A stretch of 64,000 bases of DNA from an uncultured Marinobacterium sp. (lineage in GTDB: Bacteria > Pseudomonadota > Gammaproteobacteria > Pseudomonadales > Balneatricaceae). A program made the position numbers and the translations under genes. Below the pieces are notes generated by a model. The model ran no database searches, had not been told where the DNA came from, and was given only the letters and a program-made list of their open reading frames with translations. The stretch is from positions 372,001-436,000 of the forward strand of contig CANMWJ010000001.1 of assembly GCA_947501565.1 (NCBI GenBank), written 5' to 3'. Below are positions 53,126 to 64,000 of this stretch, piece by piece; the stretch's first letter is position 1; the number at the start of each line of letters is the position of its first letter.

Positions 53126-53147
53126 CCGGTGGCGTTGCCGCCACCGG
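53126..53147 (-). other. Hairpin with GCAA loop in the gcvT leader
   Basis: On the minus strand CCGGTGGCG pairs with CGCCACCGG across a GCAA (GNRA) tetraloop, 45-65 nt before the gcvT start. It may affect stability or serve as part of a regulatory RNA. Confidence 0.6.
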
Positions 53148-53244
53148 CCGGCAGTTACAAAGGCCGATTGGTAGCTGCCGTGACACAAAACTTGTTGCCC
53201 ATTTGTTTCTGTATATAGGTGGATACGATCTTATCTGATCATAA

Positions 53245-53280
53245 GTTTCCAATAGGAAACAACTTAGACCAAGGGGAAAC
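53245..53280. promoter_or_regulatory. Regulator palindrome before gcvT
   Basis: GTTTCC-AATA-GGAAAC (53245-53260) with a half-site GGGGAAAC at 53273-53280. The distance between the GGAAA blocks is 20 bp. It matches the site at 54622, near the XRE-cupin gene and sdaA. Confidence 0.75.
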
Positions 53281-53472
53281 TTCATGCAAGCGATTTTTTT
53301 CTAATCAATTTGGCTAATAAAGGAGCAGAACAGGAGGAATCCGGGAAAAGTGCTTAGAAAACAGAGGTTCGTACGGTAGCTCGGTATGCTGACAGGAAGA
53401 CTTGAAATGTTTTCTATAAAACACCTCAATAAGCCAGGCCTGTGGATCACGGGGATGGCTATACATGGGTTT

Positions 53473-53722
53473 GTTGGGCATGGCTGCACGATGGCCAACC
53501 TACACCTATAAGAAGTGGCTGTTAATGAGTAGGTTGGCCTTTGCTCCGCAAAGCCCAACATCGGGATTGGTGATGTATAGGGCTCGTTACCACGCTCTGC
53601 GTGGGGGCGATAGTGCGGTATGGATTGCCAGACGGGGCGTGGGAGCCCGTTTTAAAAGCATTGCGGTGATATCGCAGGAGTAGGGGGGGGCTTGAGCATC
53701 GCTGCACGATGGCCATCCTACA
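53473..53722. repeat. Palindromic repeat cluster E (two copies plus remnants)
   Basis: Copies at 53473-53503 (inverted) and 53529-53559 (arms CTTTGC and GCAAAG, another paired change), a CACGCTCTGCGTGGG-type palindrome near 53591, and a decayed copy near 53691-53722. Confidence 0.75.
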
Positions 53723-53868
53723 AGGGCTGGATCGCAGGCAAAAAAAATGCCGCCGCAGGACAAGGCCTGCGATGGCACTTCAGGAAGAATCATCAGAGTA
53801 TAAGATAGAACGCTAAGCAGTGAAACCGTCCCCTCTTATCACATCTGTATATCTGTTTCTGATCGTGA

Positions 53869-54501
53869 TCAGGCGGTCACCCAGATCACCTGGGAATCCT
53901 CTTCACTTGTGGATACCAGGGCGTGACCCATCTCGCAATCGTAGTACGCGGAATCCCCTTCGAACAGCTCGATCGGTTCATAGAACTCGGTGTAGAACAG
54001 CAGGGATCCCTTCAATACATACAGGAACTCTTCGCCGTCGTGACGTACCCATTCCGGGTACTCGTCAAAGCTGCGTGCCCGCACGGTAGTGCGATACGGG
54101 ATCATCTTCTTGCTGGTCAGCTGGGTAGATAGCAGCTCGTGTTCGTAGGTTGGAGTCGGGTGTGGTGCACCTTCACCACTGCGGGTGATATCGCGGCGGC
54201 CGCCCGCGCCAGCGCTGCGCTTAGGCTGGCTGAACAGCTGGGGAATATCGATTCCCAAACCTTTCACCAGTTTATTTACCGCAGAGAAAGTCGGAGAGAT
54301 CTGTTCGTTCTCTATCTTGGACAGGGTAGAGCGAGCCAGGCCGGTGCGCTTGCTGGCCTCTTCCAACGTCAGGTTCTGACTGAGGCGAATTTCGCGCACA
54401 CGCTTGCCCAACTGCAGCGGCTCTACGGCAGCTTCGGTGTTGGGATCGGCACGGTTTACTTCTACTTTTTCATCTTTCAGGAAAAACGGTTCGTCTGACA
54501 T
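53869..54501 (-). CDS. XRE-cupin regulator of the glycine/serine genes
   Basis: 210 residues. HTH at about 32-86 (LGKRVREIRLSQNLTLEEASKRTGLARSTLSKIENEQISP in pieces) and a C-terminal cupin (about 135-208; HDGEEFLYVLKGSLLFY). XRE-cupin proteins usually sense a small metabolite. It lies between gcvT and sdaA, and the same palindrome occurs before gcvT and between this gene and sdaA, so it likely controls glycine cleavage and serine use and itself. The ligand is unknown; glycine or serine is the obvious guess. Confidence 0.88.
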   Translation of the reverse strand: MSDEPFFLKDEKVEVNRADPNTEAAVEPLQLGKRVREIRLSQNLTLEEASKRTGLARSTLSKIENEQISPTFSAVNKLVKGLGIDIPQLFSQPKRSAGAGGRRDITRSGEGAPHPTPTYEHELLSTQLTSKKMIPYRTTVRARSFDEYPEWVRHDGEEFLYVLKGSLLFYTEFYEPIELFEGDSAYYDCEMGHALVSTSEEDSQVIWVTA

Positions 54502-54621
54502 CTAAGCTCTCTCCTCCGCCTGATCCACCTAATCAGGGGCTGTTTCCAAAAATGGTACACAAGCGCTCTGTGCTTTGAAAGGAAACACAGACCTCTTTTA
54601 TTTAAGCTATCGATACAAAAG

Positions 54622-54656
54622 TTTCCAATAGGAAATTTTTGTTGCTTAATGGGAAA
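54622..54656. promoter_or_regulatory. Regulator palindrome between the XRE-cupin gene and sdaA
   Basis: TTTCCAATAGGAAA (54622-54635) with a half-site GGGAAA at 54651-54656; GGAAA blocks are 21 bp apart. Same core and same half-site arrangement as before gcvT. Confidence 0.78.
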
Positions 54657-54769
54657 TCTGTTGCTAGTCTGAATCATATACCGGGTCGGGAAGGCAGTTT
54701 TCATTAAATCCTTCTGACCCAAATGACCCCAGAAGCCGTTTATAAAAATAAAAGTGGGAGGCTTGAGTC

Positions 54770-56155
54770 ATGCTGCTCAGCATCTTTGACCTTTTTAAAG
54801 TGGGCATCGGCCCCTCCAGTTCACATACCGTTGGACCAATGGTTGCTGCCAACCGTTTCCTGGACGAGTTGCGCGAAAAGAACCTGTTGGATGGCGTGAG
54901 CCGTGTAAAGGTTGATCTCTATGGCTCTTTGGCGATGACCGGTGAAGGTCACGCGACTGACGTAGCTGTCCTGCTTGGGCTTCTGGGTGAGCAGCCGGAT
55001 CTGGTTGATCCGGATAAAGTGCCTGAATACATCAAACAGATCGATGAGCAGGGTGAGCTGAACCTTGCTGGCGAACGCGTTGTTCCTTTTAAGCGCGAAA
55101 CTGATCTGCCTTTCAACTTCGGTGAATCCCTGCCTAAACACCCGAACGGTATGCGTTTCTGTGCCTTCGACGCGGCAGGCATCATTACCCTGGATAGCAT
55201 CTACTACTCCGTTGGCGGTGGTTTTGTCCTGAGCGACGCGGAAGCGGGCGAGAACGGCGAAACAGCTGACGTTGAGCACAGCATTCCGCACTGGTTTAAC
55301 AATGGCGTGGAACTGCTGGAGATCTGTAATAAAGAGAACCTCTCTATTGCGGATGTCGTGCTGACCAACGAACGCTCCCGCATGGGCAGCGACGAGAAAG
55401 TTAACGCTGCTGTGATGAATATCTTCCACGTGATGGATAACTGTATCCGTCGTGGTTGCCAGCAGACCGGTATTCTGCCGGGCGGTCTGAACGTTAAGCG
55501 TCGCGCTAATGAACTGTTCCGTGAGCTGGTTGATAAGCCGGAAAACGCGCTGAAAGATCAGCTGACCGTGATGGACTGGGTGAACCTGTATGCCATCGCT
55601 GTTAACGAAGAGAACGCGGCGGGTGGTCGTGTGGTAACTGCACCAACAAACGGTGCGGCGGGTGTTATCCCGGCAGTCCTGGCTTACTACGACCGTTTTA
55701 TCCCCAACTCTAATGAAGAAGGCATTGTGAAGTTCCTGGCGACCGCTGCGGCGATCGGCATGCTGTACAAAACCAATGCGTCTATCTCTGCAGCCGAAGT
55801 GGGCTGTCAGGGCGAGATTGGCGTGGCGTGCTCCATGGCGGCTGGCGCCCTCTGCGCGGTACTGGGCGGTACCAACGAGCAGGTGGAAAATGCAGCTGAG
55901 ATTGGTATGGAACACAACCTGGGCCTGACCTGCGACCCTATCGGTGGCCTGGTACAGGTGCCATGTATCGAACGAAACACCATGGGCGCGGTGAAAGCGA
56001 TCAACGCAGCGCGACTGGCACTGCGTGGTAGCGGCGAACACCACGTATCCCTTGATTCTGTAATCGAGACCATGCGTCAGACTGGCCTCGATATGCAGGA
56101 CAAATATAAAGAAACCTCAACAGGTGGCCTGGCGGTTAACGCCGTGGCTTGCTGA
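54770..56155 (+). CDS. sdaA: L-serine ammonia-lyase
   Basis: Converts L-serine to pyruvate and ammonia with a [4Fe-4S] cluster. Single-chain form with beta and alpha domains: [16 protein letters not shown] at the N-terminus, and cluster-cysteine region [16 protein letters not shown] near the C-terminus. 461 residues, normal. GGGAGG precedes the ATG. Adjacent to the XRE-cupin regulator; glyA follows by 78 bp. Confidence 0.95.
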   Translation: MLLSIFDLFKVGIGPSSSHTVGPMVAANRFLDELREKNLLDGVSRVKVDLYGSLAMTGEGHATDVAVLLGLLGEQPDLVDPDKVPEYIKQIDEQGELNLAGERVVPFKRETDLPFNFGESLPKHPNGMRFCAFDAAGIITLDSIYYSVGGGFVLSDAEAGENGETADVEHSIPHWFNNGVELLEICNKENLSIADVVLTNERSRMGSDEKVNAAVMNIFHVMDNCIRRGCQQTGILPGGLNVKRRANELFRELVDKPENALKDQLTVMDWVNLYAIAVNEENAAGGRVVTAPTNGAAGVIPAVLAYYDRFIPNSNEEGIVKFLATAAAIGMLYKTNASISAAEVGCQGEIGVACSMAAGALCAVLGGTNEQVENAAEIGMEHNLGLTCDPIGGLVQVPCIERNTMGAVKAINAARLALRGSGEHHVSLDSVIETMRQTGLDMQDKYKETSTGGLAVNAVAC

Positions 56156-56233
56156 TGTAACCCAGAGAGACCGCTGTAGCCTGTCACTCTGGCGGCACAG
56201 CACGCTTTGAAAATAACAAACGAGATCAAAACC

Positions 56234-57538
56234 ATGAGCATGAGCGATCTGTACAGAAATGACGCTGTAAGCGAAAAATTCTTCACTTGTGATCTGGCAG
56301 ATGCCGATCCGGCTATCAAGGCTGCGGTAAAGCGTGAATTCCACCGTCAGGAAGATGGGATCGAGCTGATCGCATCCGAAAACATCGTGTCCAAAGCGGT
56401 AATGCAGGCGCAGGGCACCGAGCTGACCAACAAATACGCTGAAGGTTACGTAGGCCGTCGTTACTACGGTGGTTGTGAATACGTAGACGAAGTTGAAGCG
56501 CTGGCTGTTGAGCGTGCTAAGCAGCTGTTCAACTGCGAATACGTAAACGTACAGCCTCACTCCGGTGCACAGGCAAACGGTGCAGTATTCATGGCTCTGC
56601 TGCAGCCGGGCGACACCATCCTGGGTATGTCCCTGGATGCGGGTGGTCACCTGACTCACGGTGCACGTCCAGCGCAGTCCGGTAAATGGTTCAACGCTGA
56701 ACAGTACGGCGTAGACAAAGAAACTCAGCGTATCGACTACGATGCGGTTGAAGCGCAGGCGGTTGAGTGCCAGCCAAAACTGATCATCGCTGGTGGTTCC
56801 GCAATTCCACGTGAGATCGACTTCGCACGTTTCCGCGAGATCGCTGACAAAGTGGGCGCGTACCTGATGGTTGATATGGCGCACATCGCTGGTCTGATCG
56901 CTACCGGTCAGCACCCAAGCCCGCTGCCACACGCACACGTTGTAACTACAACTACCCACAAAACTCTGCGTGGTCCACGCGGCGGCATGATCCTGTCCAA
57001 CGATCTGGATCTGGGTAAGAAGATCAACTCTGCAGTATTCCCAGGCCTGCAGGGCGGCCCACTGATGCACGTGATTGCATCCAAAGCGGTTGCTTTCGGC
57101 GAAGCGCTGCAGCCTGAGTTCACTGATTACATCAAGCAGGTTGTTAAGAACGCATCCGTTCTGGCGGAAACCCTGGTTGAGCGTGGCTGTGACATCGTAA
57201 CCGGTGGTACTGACACTCACCTGATGCTGGTAGACCTGCGTCCAAAAGGCCTGAAAGGTAACGCGACAGAAGAATCTCTGGAGCGCGCTGGCATCACTTG
57301 TAACAAGAACGGTATCCCGTTCGATCCTGAGAAACCAATGGTAACGTCCGGCATCCGTCTGGGTACTCCAGCGGGCACCAGCCGTGGTTTCGGTGAAGAG
57401 GAGTTCCGCCTGATCGGTAACCTGATCGGTGACGTTCTGGACGGTCTGGCAGCGAATCCTGAAGACAACAGCGAAGCAGAAGCAAAAGTTGGTGCGCAGG
57501 TTAAAGCTCTGTGCGAACGCTTCCCGCTCTACCGCTAA
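56234..57538 (+). CDS. glyA: Serine hydroxymethyltransferase
   Basis: PLP enzyme interconverting serine + THF and glycine + methylene-THF. PLP-lysine motif [14 protein letters not shown], plus [10 protein letters not shown] and [11 protein letters not shown]. 434 residues from the ATG at 56234; the frame extends to 56207 with a poor TTG. Codon use is strongly biased (GTT/GTA, CGT, AAC, CTG), indicating high expression, as in gcvH and gcvP. Confidence 0.96.
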   Translation: MSMSDLYRNDAVSEKFFTCDLADADPAIKAAVKREFHRQEDGIELIASENIVSKAVMQAQGTELTNKYAEGYVGRRYYGGCEYVDEVEALAVERAKQLFNCEYVNVQPHSGAQANGAVFMALLQPGDTILGMSLDAGGHLTHGARPAQSGKWFNAEQYGVDKETQRIDYDAVEAQAVECQPKLIIAGGSAIPREIDFARFREIADKVGAYLMVDMAHIAGLIATGQHPSPLPHAHVVTTTTHKTLRGPRGGMILSNDLDLGKKINSAVFPGLQGGPLMHVIASKAVAFGEALQPEFTDYIKQVVKNASVLAETLVERGCDIVTGGTDTHLMLVDLRPKGLKGNATEESLERAGITCNKNGIPFDPEKPMVTSGIRLGTPAGTSRGFGEEEFRLIGNLIGDVLDGLAANPEDNSEAEAKVGAQVKALCERFPLYR

Positions 57539-57564
57539 GTAGAAGTCCCCTTTAGTTAAAGATC

Positions 57565-57587
57565 GTGCCTGCCGTATGCGCAGGCAC
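57565..57587 (+). terminator. Hairpin after glyA
   Basis: GTGCCTGC pairs with GCAGGCAC around a seven-nt loop, 26 bp after the glyA stop. No T run follows, so it may be a processing or partial termination signal before gcvH. Confidence 0.5.
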
Positions 57588-57666
57588 CTTATAAAAAATA
57601 TCGGTGTCAGCTCCAAAAACTGAGTTGGCCCCCACGCTTAACAGCGACAAGTTTGAGGAAAAAGAC

Positions 57667-58059
57667 ATGAGCAATGTACCAGCTAATCTGAAATTCGCAG
57701 CATCTCACGAGTGGGTTCTGGACAACGGTGACGGCACTGTAACCGTGGGCATCTCCGACCACGCACAGGAGCTGCTGGGTGATGTTGTATTCGTTGAACT
57801 GCCAGAAGTTGGCCGTGAAGTAGAAGCGGGCGAAGAGTTCTCTCTGGTTGAGTCTGTAAAAGCAGCATCCGACATCTACGCGCCAGTAGGCGGTGAGATC
57901 GTTGCAGTGAACGAAGATCTGGAAGACGCGCCTGAGACTGTGAACGACGAAGCGTTCGAAGGTGGCTGGATTGCAAAAATTAAAATGGCTGACAGCGCAC
58001 AGCTGGAAAGTCTGCTGGATGCAGCAGCTTACGAAGCCAAGGTTGCTGAAGAGGGTTGA
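57667..58059 (+). CDS. gcvH: Glycine cleavage H protein
   Basis: Lipoyl carrier of the glycine cleavage system. The lipoyl-lysine lies in [14 protein letters not shown]. 130 residues from the ATG at 57667 (GAGGA upstream); the longer frame from 57604 lacks a proper start. It receives lipoate made by LipA and shuttles the aminomethyl group from GcvP to GcvT. Strong codon bias. Confidence 0.96.
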   Translation: MSNVPANLKFAASHEWVLDNGDGTVTVGISDHAQELLGDVVFVELPEVGREVEAGEEFSLVESVKAASDIYAPVGGEIVAVNEDLEDAPETVNDEAFEGGWIAKIKMADSAQLESLLDAAAYEAKVAEEG

Positions 58060-58118
58060 TCGTCTTGACCGGGTGGGTCCGGTCAAGCTTGTCCCCCGAT
58101 CAACTCTTTAATGCAAGC

Positions 58119-58146
58119 GCGGGGTGGTTGTGCAGGACCACCCCGC
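58119..58146 (+). terminator. Strong hairpin between gcvH and gcvP
   Basis: GCGGGGTGGT pairs perfectly with ACCACCCCGC over an eight-nt loop. No T run follows. A second hairpin, CCGAAACG-N6-CGTTTCGG, lies about 45 bp further downstream. They may set a lower gcvP level or mark a separate promoter. Confidence 0.55.
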
Positions 58147-58281
58147 ACCCCCATTAGCTGAGGTTTTATCCGTTGTAGCACTCAGCACCCGAAACGGAGA
58201 GGCGTTTCGGTAGGGGATTGGAAAAGATAAACACCAGCCGCTTATACCCCTGAGCGTCTGGATAAGAACAGGTTGATAAAA

Positions 58282-61164
<2,883 letters not shown>

Positions 61165-61440
61165 TAGGCCACGGTAAGTCCTGAGAAACCAGCCCCGGTG
61201 CGGCTCTTGCCGGTAATGGTTTCTCAGACTTCAGGTGCCCCGGAGGTGAGTGATTTCTCCGTGGGTTGCCTTATGAGGAAGGGTTGCGTACAGGTTACGG
61301 CAGAGGCCAAGCCACTCTCGCTGTACCCTTGGATCTATGCCAGTGGTCCGCCTTCCTCATTCTTTTTTGCTCCCGGCTGCAGACCGGAGCAACTAACAGT
61401 GAGAGCTGTTAGACATTTCCTGCATAGCAATAGGCCTTTT
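61165..61440 (+). ncRNA. Structured noncoding region after gcvP (candidate RNA)
   Basis: No gene is visible. Stems: CTGAGAAACCA (61181-61191) with TGGTTTCTCAG (61217-61227); CGGAG (61241-61245) with CTCCG (61257-61261); ATGAGGAAGG (61273-61282) with CCTTCCTCAT (61351-61360), which encloses GTACAG...CTGTAC and is followed by a TTCTTTTTT run; and CTAACAG with CTGTTAG (61393-61412). Several long perfect stems and a U run suggest a long 3' UTR or a small RNA. It does not match 6S, SRP, RNase P or tmRNA landmarks. Confidence 0.5.
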
Positions 61441-61442
61441 CG

Positions 61443-61474
61443 ACGGTCATCCCAGTGGGATGGCCGTTTTTTTT
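61443..61474 (+). terminator. Rho-independent terminator
   Basis: ACGGTCATCCC pairs with GGGATGGCCGT (one wobble) over a three-nt loop, followed by eight T. It ends transcripts from the gcvP side before the thioesterase gene. Confidence 0.92.
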
Positions 61475-61566
61475 GGTCTCAACTTTTTGTCCCCTTTTTA
61501 TGAGTACGTAATGTGCGGTTAGTGCAGTGCTAGGCTGTCGTCTTCTATTAAGCGAGGAGACAGAGA

Positions 61567-62025
61567 ATGGCACTTCAGAGTTCGGAAGATTTGGGACCGC
61601 ACAGGGTTGAGCTGGCACACTGGATCTGTGAAGCACCGTTCGAACAACACTTAGGGATGCGGATTCTTGAGGCTGCCGATGGCGCAGCAACGCTGACGAT
61701 GCCGTTTCAATATCATCATGCGCAGGGGGCTGGGGTGATGCATGGCGGGGCGCTTACCGCACTGGCGGATACCGCCGTGGCGATGGCGATCAAAAGTCTA
61801 CTACCTGAGGGTACGCATTTCGGCACAATCGGATTGGAAACCCGTTTTCTGCGAGCGGTGCGTCAGGGACAGGTACGGGCGGAAGCGCGGGTGCTCTCCC
61901 GTAATGATCGGGATCTGCTAGGGCATGCCACGGTGTATGACGAAGACAATCAGCCGGTGATCGAGTTTGAATCCCGTTTCCGGATTGCCCGCCATCAACC
62001 TAATGTTACATCTACCCGGCGTTAA
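61567..62025 (+). CDS. PaaI-family hotdog thioesterase
   Basis: 152 residues with the hotdog-fold signature VMHGGALTALADTAVAMA. Hydrolyses acyl- or aryl-CoA thioesters; the substrate is unknown. Its last bases overlap the convergent M48 gene by 4 bp. Confidence 0.88.
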   Translation: MALQSSEDLGPHRVELAHWICEAPFEQHLGMRILEAADGAATLTMPFQYHHAQGAGVMHGGALTALADTAVAMAIKSLLPEGTHFGTIGLETRFLRAVRQGQVRAEARVLSRNDRDLLGHATVYDEDNQPVIEFESRFRIARHQPNVTSTRR

Positions 62026-63035
62026 GGCGCTGCAGACGCTTCCAGAGTGATCTTCTCGATCGCCTGCTTCATCAACAGATAACGCTCAACCGTCGTCGGG
62101 TGTGAGGCCTGTTGGCCATGCCAGATGGAGCTGGGTTGCTCTATCGCCAGACGGCGCCAGAACTCCTCTAATCCCTTAATCGGGTATCCAGCCTCGTGCA
62201 TCAGTTGCAGGCCCATCAGGTCGGCCTCCACCTCCAGCGATTGACTGTTGAAGTGCGCCGCCACTCCCGCTGCAAACCCGGGGCTAACGATACCTGTGCT
62301 GGCTGACACCACCAGGTCCACTACACCTCCCAGCAGTCCGTTTTTTAGCTTCTTGTACGTATGTCGGGACAGGTTGTGTGCGATCTCGTGTGCCAATATC
62401 AGCGCGAGCTGGTTGTCCTCCTCCGCAAAGCGCAGCATGCCCTGGGTGATAGAGATGGATTGCCCGTATGCATATGCATTTAACGCCTGGCCGCTGCTGA
62501 TACTGATGCGATAGCGGCAGACCTGAATGGGTGCTAGTTGTACCGTTTTCTTTTTCCCATTACGTAAAAGTTCGATCGTCACCGTATCTGAAGAGAGCGC
62601 TTGATTTAATAGTCGCTGCGTTTTCGGTGTGGTTGAGCCGACGGGATGCTGATTGATCCGCAACAGCTGATCGCCCGGCAGGAGCCGATTGTGCGCAGGC
62701 GCTCCCCGGGTGGTTGTCTGCACGCCAATCCCTTCCAGGGAGTTGTACATCTCTTTCACCGCATCCTGCTGGTTGAGGGGGTAATCCTTAAGGCTATGCA
62801 GCTGTACGCCCAGATAGGGAGCAGGCTCGCGGGGACAGTATCTTTTGGCAGCCAGGAATAGAGGGAGTGCCAGATTAGCGACTCGCTGCCTGCGCTCCAT
62901 CCGGACCCTCAGCATCTTTTTCGTTTGCAGGCGTTGTTCCTCTAGCACTGACTCCTTAGGGAGCGCTTGCTGTTGGGGTGAGGCGCAGCCCAGAAGGATC
63001 AGCGAGAGTGAGAGCAATATAAACTGGCGGCACAC
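62022..63035 (-). CDS. M48-family lipoprotein metalloprotease with PDZ domain
   Basis: 337 residues from the GTG at 63035 (GAGGAAAG upstream), giving the lipoprotein signal CRQFILLSLSLILLGC. An N-terminal PDZ-like domain (YLGVQLHSL, RLLPGDQLLRINQHPVGS) precedes the protease with HEIAHNLSRHT and a later EVEADLMGLQLM glutamate ligand. Probably acts in the periplasm on outer-membrane proteins (BepA/LoiP-like). The longer frame starts at 63056. Confidence 0.85.
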   Translation of the reverse strand: MCRQFILLSLSLILLGCASPQQQALPKESVLEEQRLQTKKMLRVRMERRQRVANLALPLFLAAKRYCPREPAPYLGVQLHSLKDYPLNQQDAVKEMYNSLEGIGVQTTTRGAPAHNRLLPGDQLLRINQHPVGSTTPKTQRLLNQALSSDTVTIELLRNGKKKTVQLAPIQVCRYRISISSGQALNAYAYGQSISITQGMLRFAEEDNQLALILAHEIAHNLSRHTYKKLKNGLLGGVVDLVVSASTGIVSPGFAAGVAAHFNSQSLEVEADLMGLQLMHEAGYPIKGLEEFWRRLAIEQPSSIWHGQQASHPTTVERYLLMKQAIEKITLEASAAP

Positions 63036-63056
63036 AAGTATTCTTTCCTCGCCCAA

Positions 63057-63623
63057 TCACACATGGCTTTGAGTATAAGCCGGGGACCTGCAGTATTCAC
63101 CTAAGTCCTCGGTTATAAAAAACACGGTAAACCGCTTAGATAGACATAAGAATTCAACAGCTGTGAGGTAAATGAGGTAAACCCGTTGCTTAACAGGAAA
63201 TAGATCTGGGTCGGGTTAAATAAGAAGTTCGTCGTATTGACCAGACTATACGCCAAAAGTCTTTGCTGCAGTGTTTCTGTTTAATGAAAAAAGTGCGGAT
63301 ATATTTACTTGCAATATGATCTCAGCCTATTTATTTTTGCAGCGTTTTTTTTATAGTAGTGCTGTTTTTATTATTAAAGCGGTAGCCTGTGCCTATAAGT
63401 AGTAGTACTGTAACTACTCACGCAGGTCGCAAGTTGTACATTTGTATGCGCACTGTCCACTGTAAGATTCGCCTAAAGTGTGGAGGAGATCCTGGGGCGG
63501 GTTCGCTTATATTGGGTGTATATATGGATGTATTGCAGGCTATTTAAAGCAGAACTATTAACTTCTGACCGGGTTTAATCTCTTTTTGAGCCCGATCTTT
63601 ATCAAACATAGGGATATGCGGTA
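63057..63623. other. A+T-rich intergenic region before the LuxR-type gene
   Basis: No gene is visible in about 570 bp. It contains a direct repeat GAGGTAAA-N2-GAGGTAAA-like (near 63164-63180), an inverted repeat AGTAGT-N9-ACTACT (63398-63418), and a weak CGGGTT...AGCCCG hairpin near 63571-63594. A classical lux box was not recognised. Confidence 0.55.
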
Positions 63624-64000
63624 ATGAACGACCGAAGTTTAATTCTTGAGCAAGAGGCCGTTGCGGTACCTTTCTCGTCCAGTGTGCTCGTAAGTGAGTG
63701 CAGTTGGGATAAGTTGTTCTCAGAGCTTCAGGTGCTGTTGGAACAACTCGATTTTGTTTACTTCACCTATTCCTCTGTTCCCCGCGATCTGGGAACGCCG
63801 GACTCACTGTTTTCTCTGAGCAAGCGCCGCTACGGCGTAGATACGCAGGGCTCACTGCCTGAAGATATTGTGGCACGTTATTACAAGGAGATGGCGGGTA
63901 AAGATCCGCTGTGGGACGTGTTGCCGCGCAGTGAGAAGCCGTTTATCACGCAGATTAATCAGAGCTCTTCCACTCCGGTCGTGGATGCGTTCTGGGAGCA
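63624..64000 (+). CDS. LuxR-type regulator, N-terminal part (cut by window end)
   Basis: 125 complete codons visible from the ATG at 63624. The sequence (DFVYFTYSSVPRDLG, RYYKEMAGKDPLWDVL, TPVVDAFWE) resembles the N-terminal autoinducer-binding domain of LuxR-family regulators, including the tryptophan and aspartate positions of the ligand pocket. The HTH would lie beyond the window. No luxI synthase is seen, so it could be a LuxR solo. Confidence 0.75.
   Translation, partial: MNDRSLILEQEAVAVPFSSSVLVSECSWDKLFSELQVLLEQLDFVYFTYSSVPRDLGTPDSLFSLSKRRYGVDTQGSLPEDIVARYYKEMAGKDPLWDVLPRSEKPFITQINQSSSTPVVDAFWE

Larger units (their letters stand above)
53083..53868. other. Intergenic region between gcvT and the XRE-cupin regulator
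   Basis: No gene is visible in 786 bp. It holds the gcvT leader hairpin (53126-53147), the regulator palindrome (53245-53260), and repeat cluster E. No glycine riboswitch core was recognised here. Confidence 0.75.

Noticed and set aside
53083-58281. Glycine riboswitch before gcvT or gcvP
   Set aside because: The leaders contain hairpins, including a GNRA-capped one before gcvT, but I could not find the conserved glycine aptamer core sequences in the right order. An Infernal search would settle this.
61165-61440. 6S, SRP, RNase P or tmRNA gene after gcvP
   Set aside because: The region is clearly structured, but the diagnostic sequences of these RNAs (for example GGAAGCAGCC of SRP RNA or GAGGAAAGTCCGGGC of RNase P) are absent.

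Overview
The window is a stretch of chromosome from a free-living, probably marine gammaproteobacterium. The gene families (an assimilatory nitrate reductase under NasS/NasT, the lipA and gcvT/sdaA/glyA/gcvH/gcvP neighbourhood, aspC next to uvrB, a Cache-GGDEF-EAL protein, DUF2947, DUF2986) and moderate G+C fit an Oceanospirillales-type genome of the Amphritea/Neptunomonas/Marinobacterium kind; this placement is by impression, not by search. No rRNA, tRNA, CRISPR array, complete insertion sequence or prophage was seen.

Layout. 1-7.6 kb: an S24-family repressor with three operators, a lipoprotein, a succinate-semialdehyde-type dehydrogenase and a large c-di-GMP enzyme. 7.8-11.3 kb: a LysR regulator divergent from azoR, yqjG and pirin genes, the E. 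coli yqjG-yhaJ-yhaK theme of quinone/electrophile defence. 11.3-18.2 kb: a periplasmic lysozyme-like protein, a NUDIX hydrolase, two tandem PilZ paralogues, an ABC exporter, a cardiolipin-synthase-like protein and a SlyB-like lipoprotein. 18.3-23.5 kb: nasS-nasT divergent from nasA-mobA, with a sigma-54 promoter and a leader terminator that touches the nasA ribosome binding site. 23.6-29.3 kb: small housekeeping genes, a toxin-antitoxin pair, a group II truncated haemoglobin, and a LemA/M48 pair. 29.3-35.4 kb: an A+T-rich accessory segment holding cassette-like genes, three integron attC-like sites and a nonsense-interrupted transglutaminase-like gene. 35.4-43.7 kb: two regulator/target pairs (LysR/SDR and TetR/EamA), fumC, a carboxypeptidase/hydrolase pair and envelope proteins. 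44-53 kb: aspC, uvrB, a FecR-domain protein and the lipA-soxG-like-thrB operon. 53-61 kb: the glycine/serine one-carbon cluster. 61-64 kb: structured noncoding sequence, a thioesterase, an M48 lipoprotein and the start of a LuxR-type regulator.

How the genes work together. The one-carbon block is coherent: SdaA removes serine, GlyA interconverts serine and glycine, GcvT/H/P cleave glycine, and LipA makes the lipoyl group GcvH carries. The XRE-cupin gene lies between gcvT and sdaA, and the same palindrome (TTTCCAATAGGAAA) with a half-site about two helical turns away lies before gcvT and between the regulator and sdaA. This predicts one regulator coordinating both arms. The nitrate block pairs a molybdoenzyme with its cofactor enzyme MobA and a sensor/antiterminator pair.

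A dispersed palindromic repeat family of about 31-33 bp, at least sixteen copies in five intergenic clusters, runs through the window, and several copies show paired changes that keep the hairpin. The most interesting candidates for new biology are the attC-bounded run of membrane-anchored unknown genes (29.5-31.8 kb), the SoxG/GcvT-fold protein inside the lipA operon, the structured RNA region after gcvP, and the S24 repressor that has lost its self-cleavage residues.
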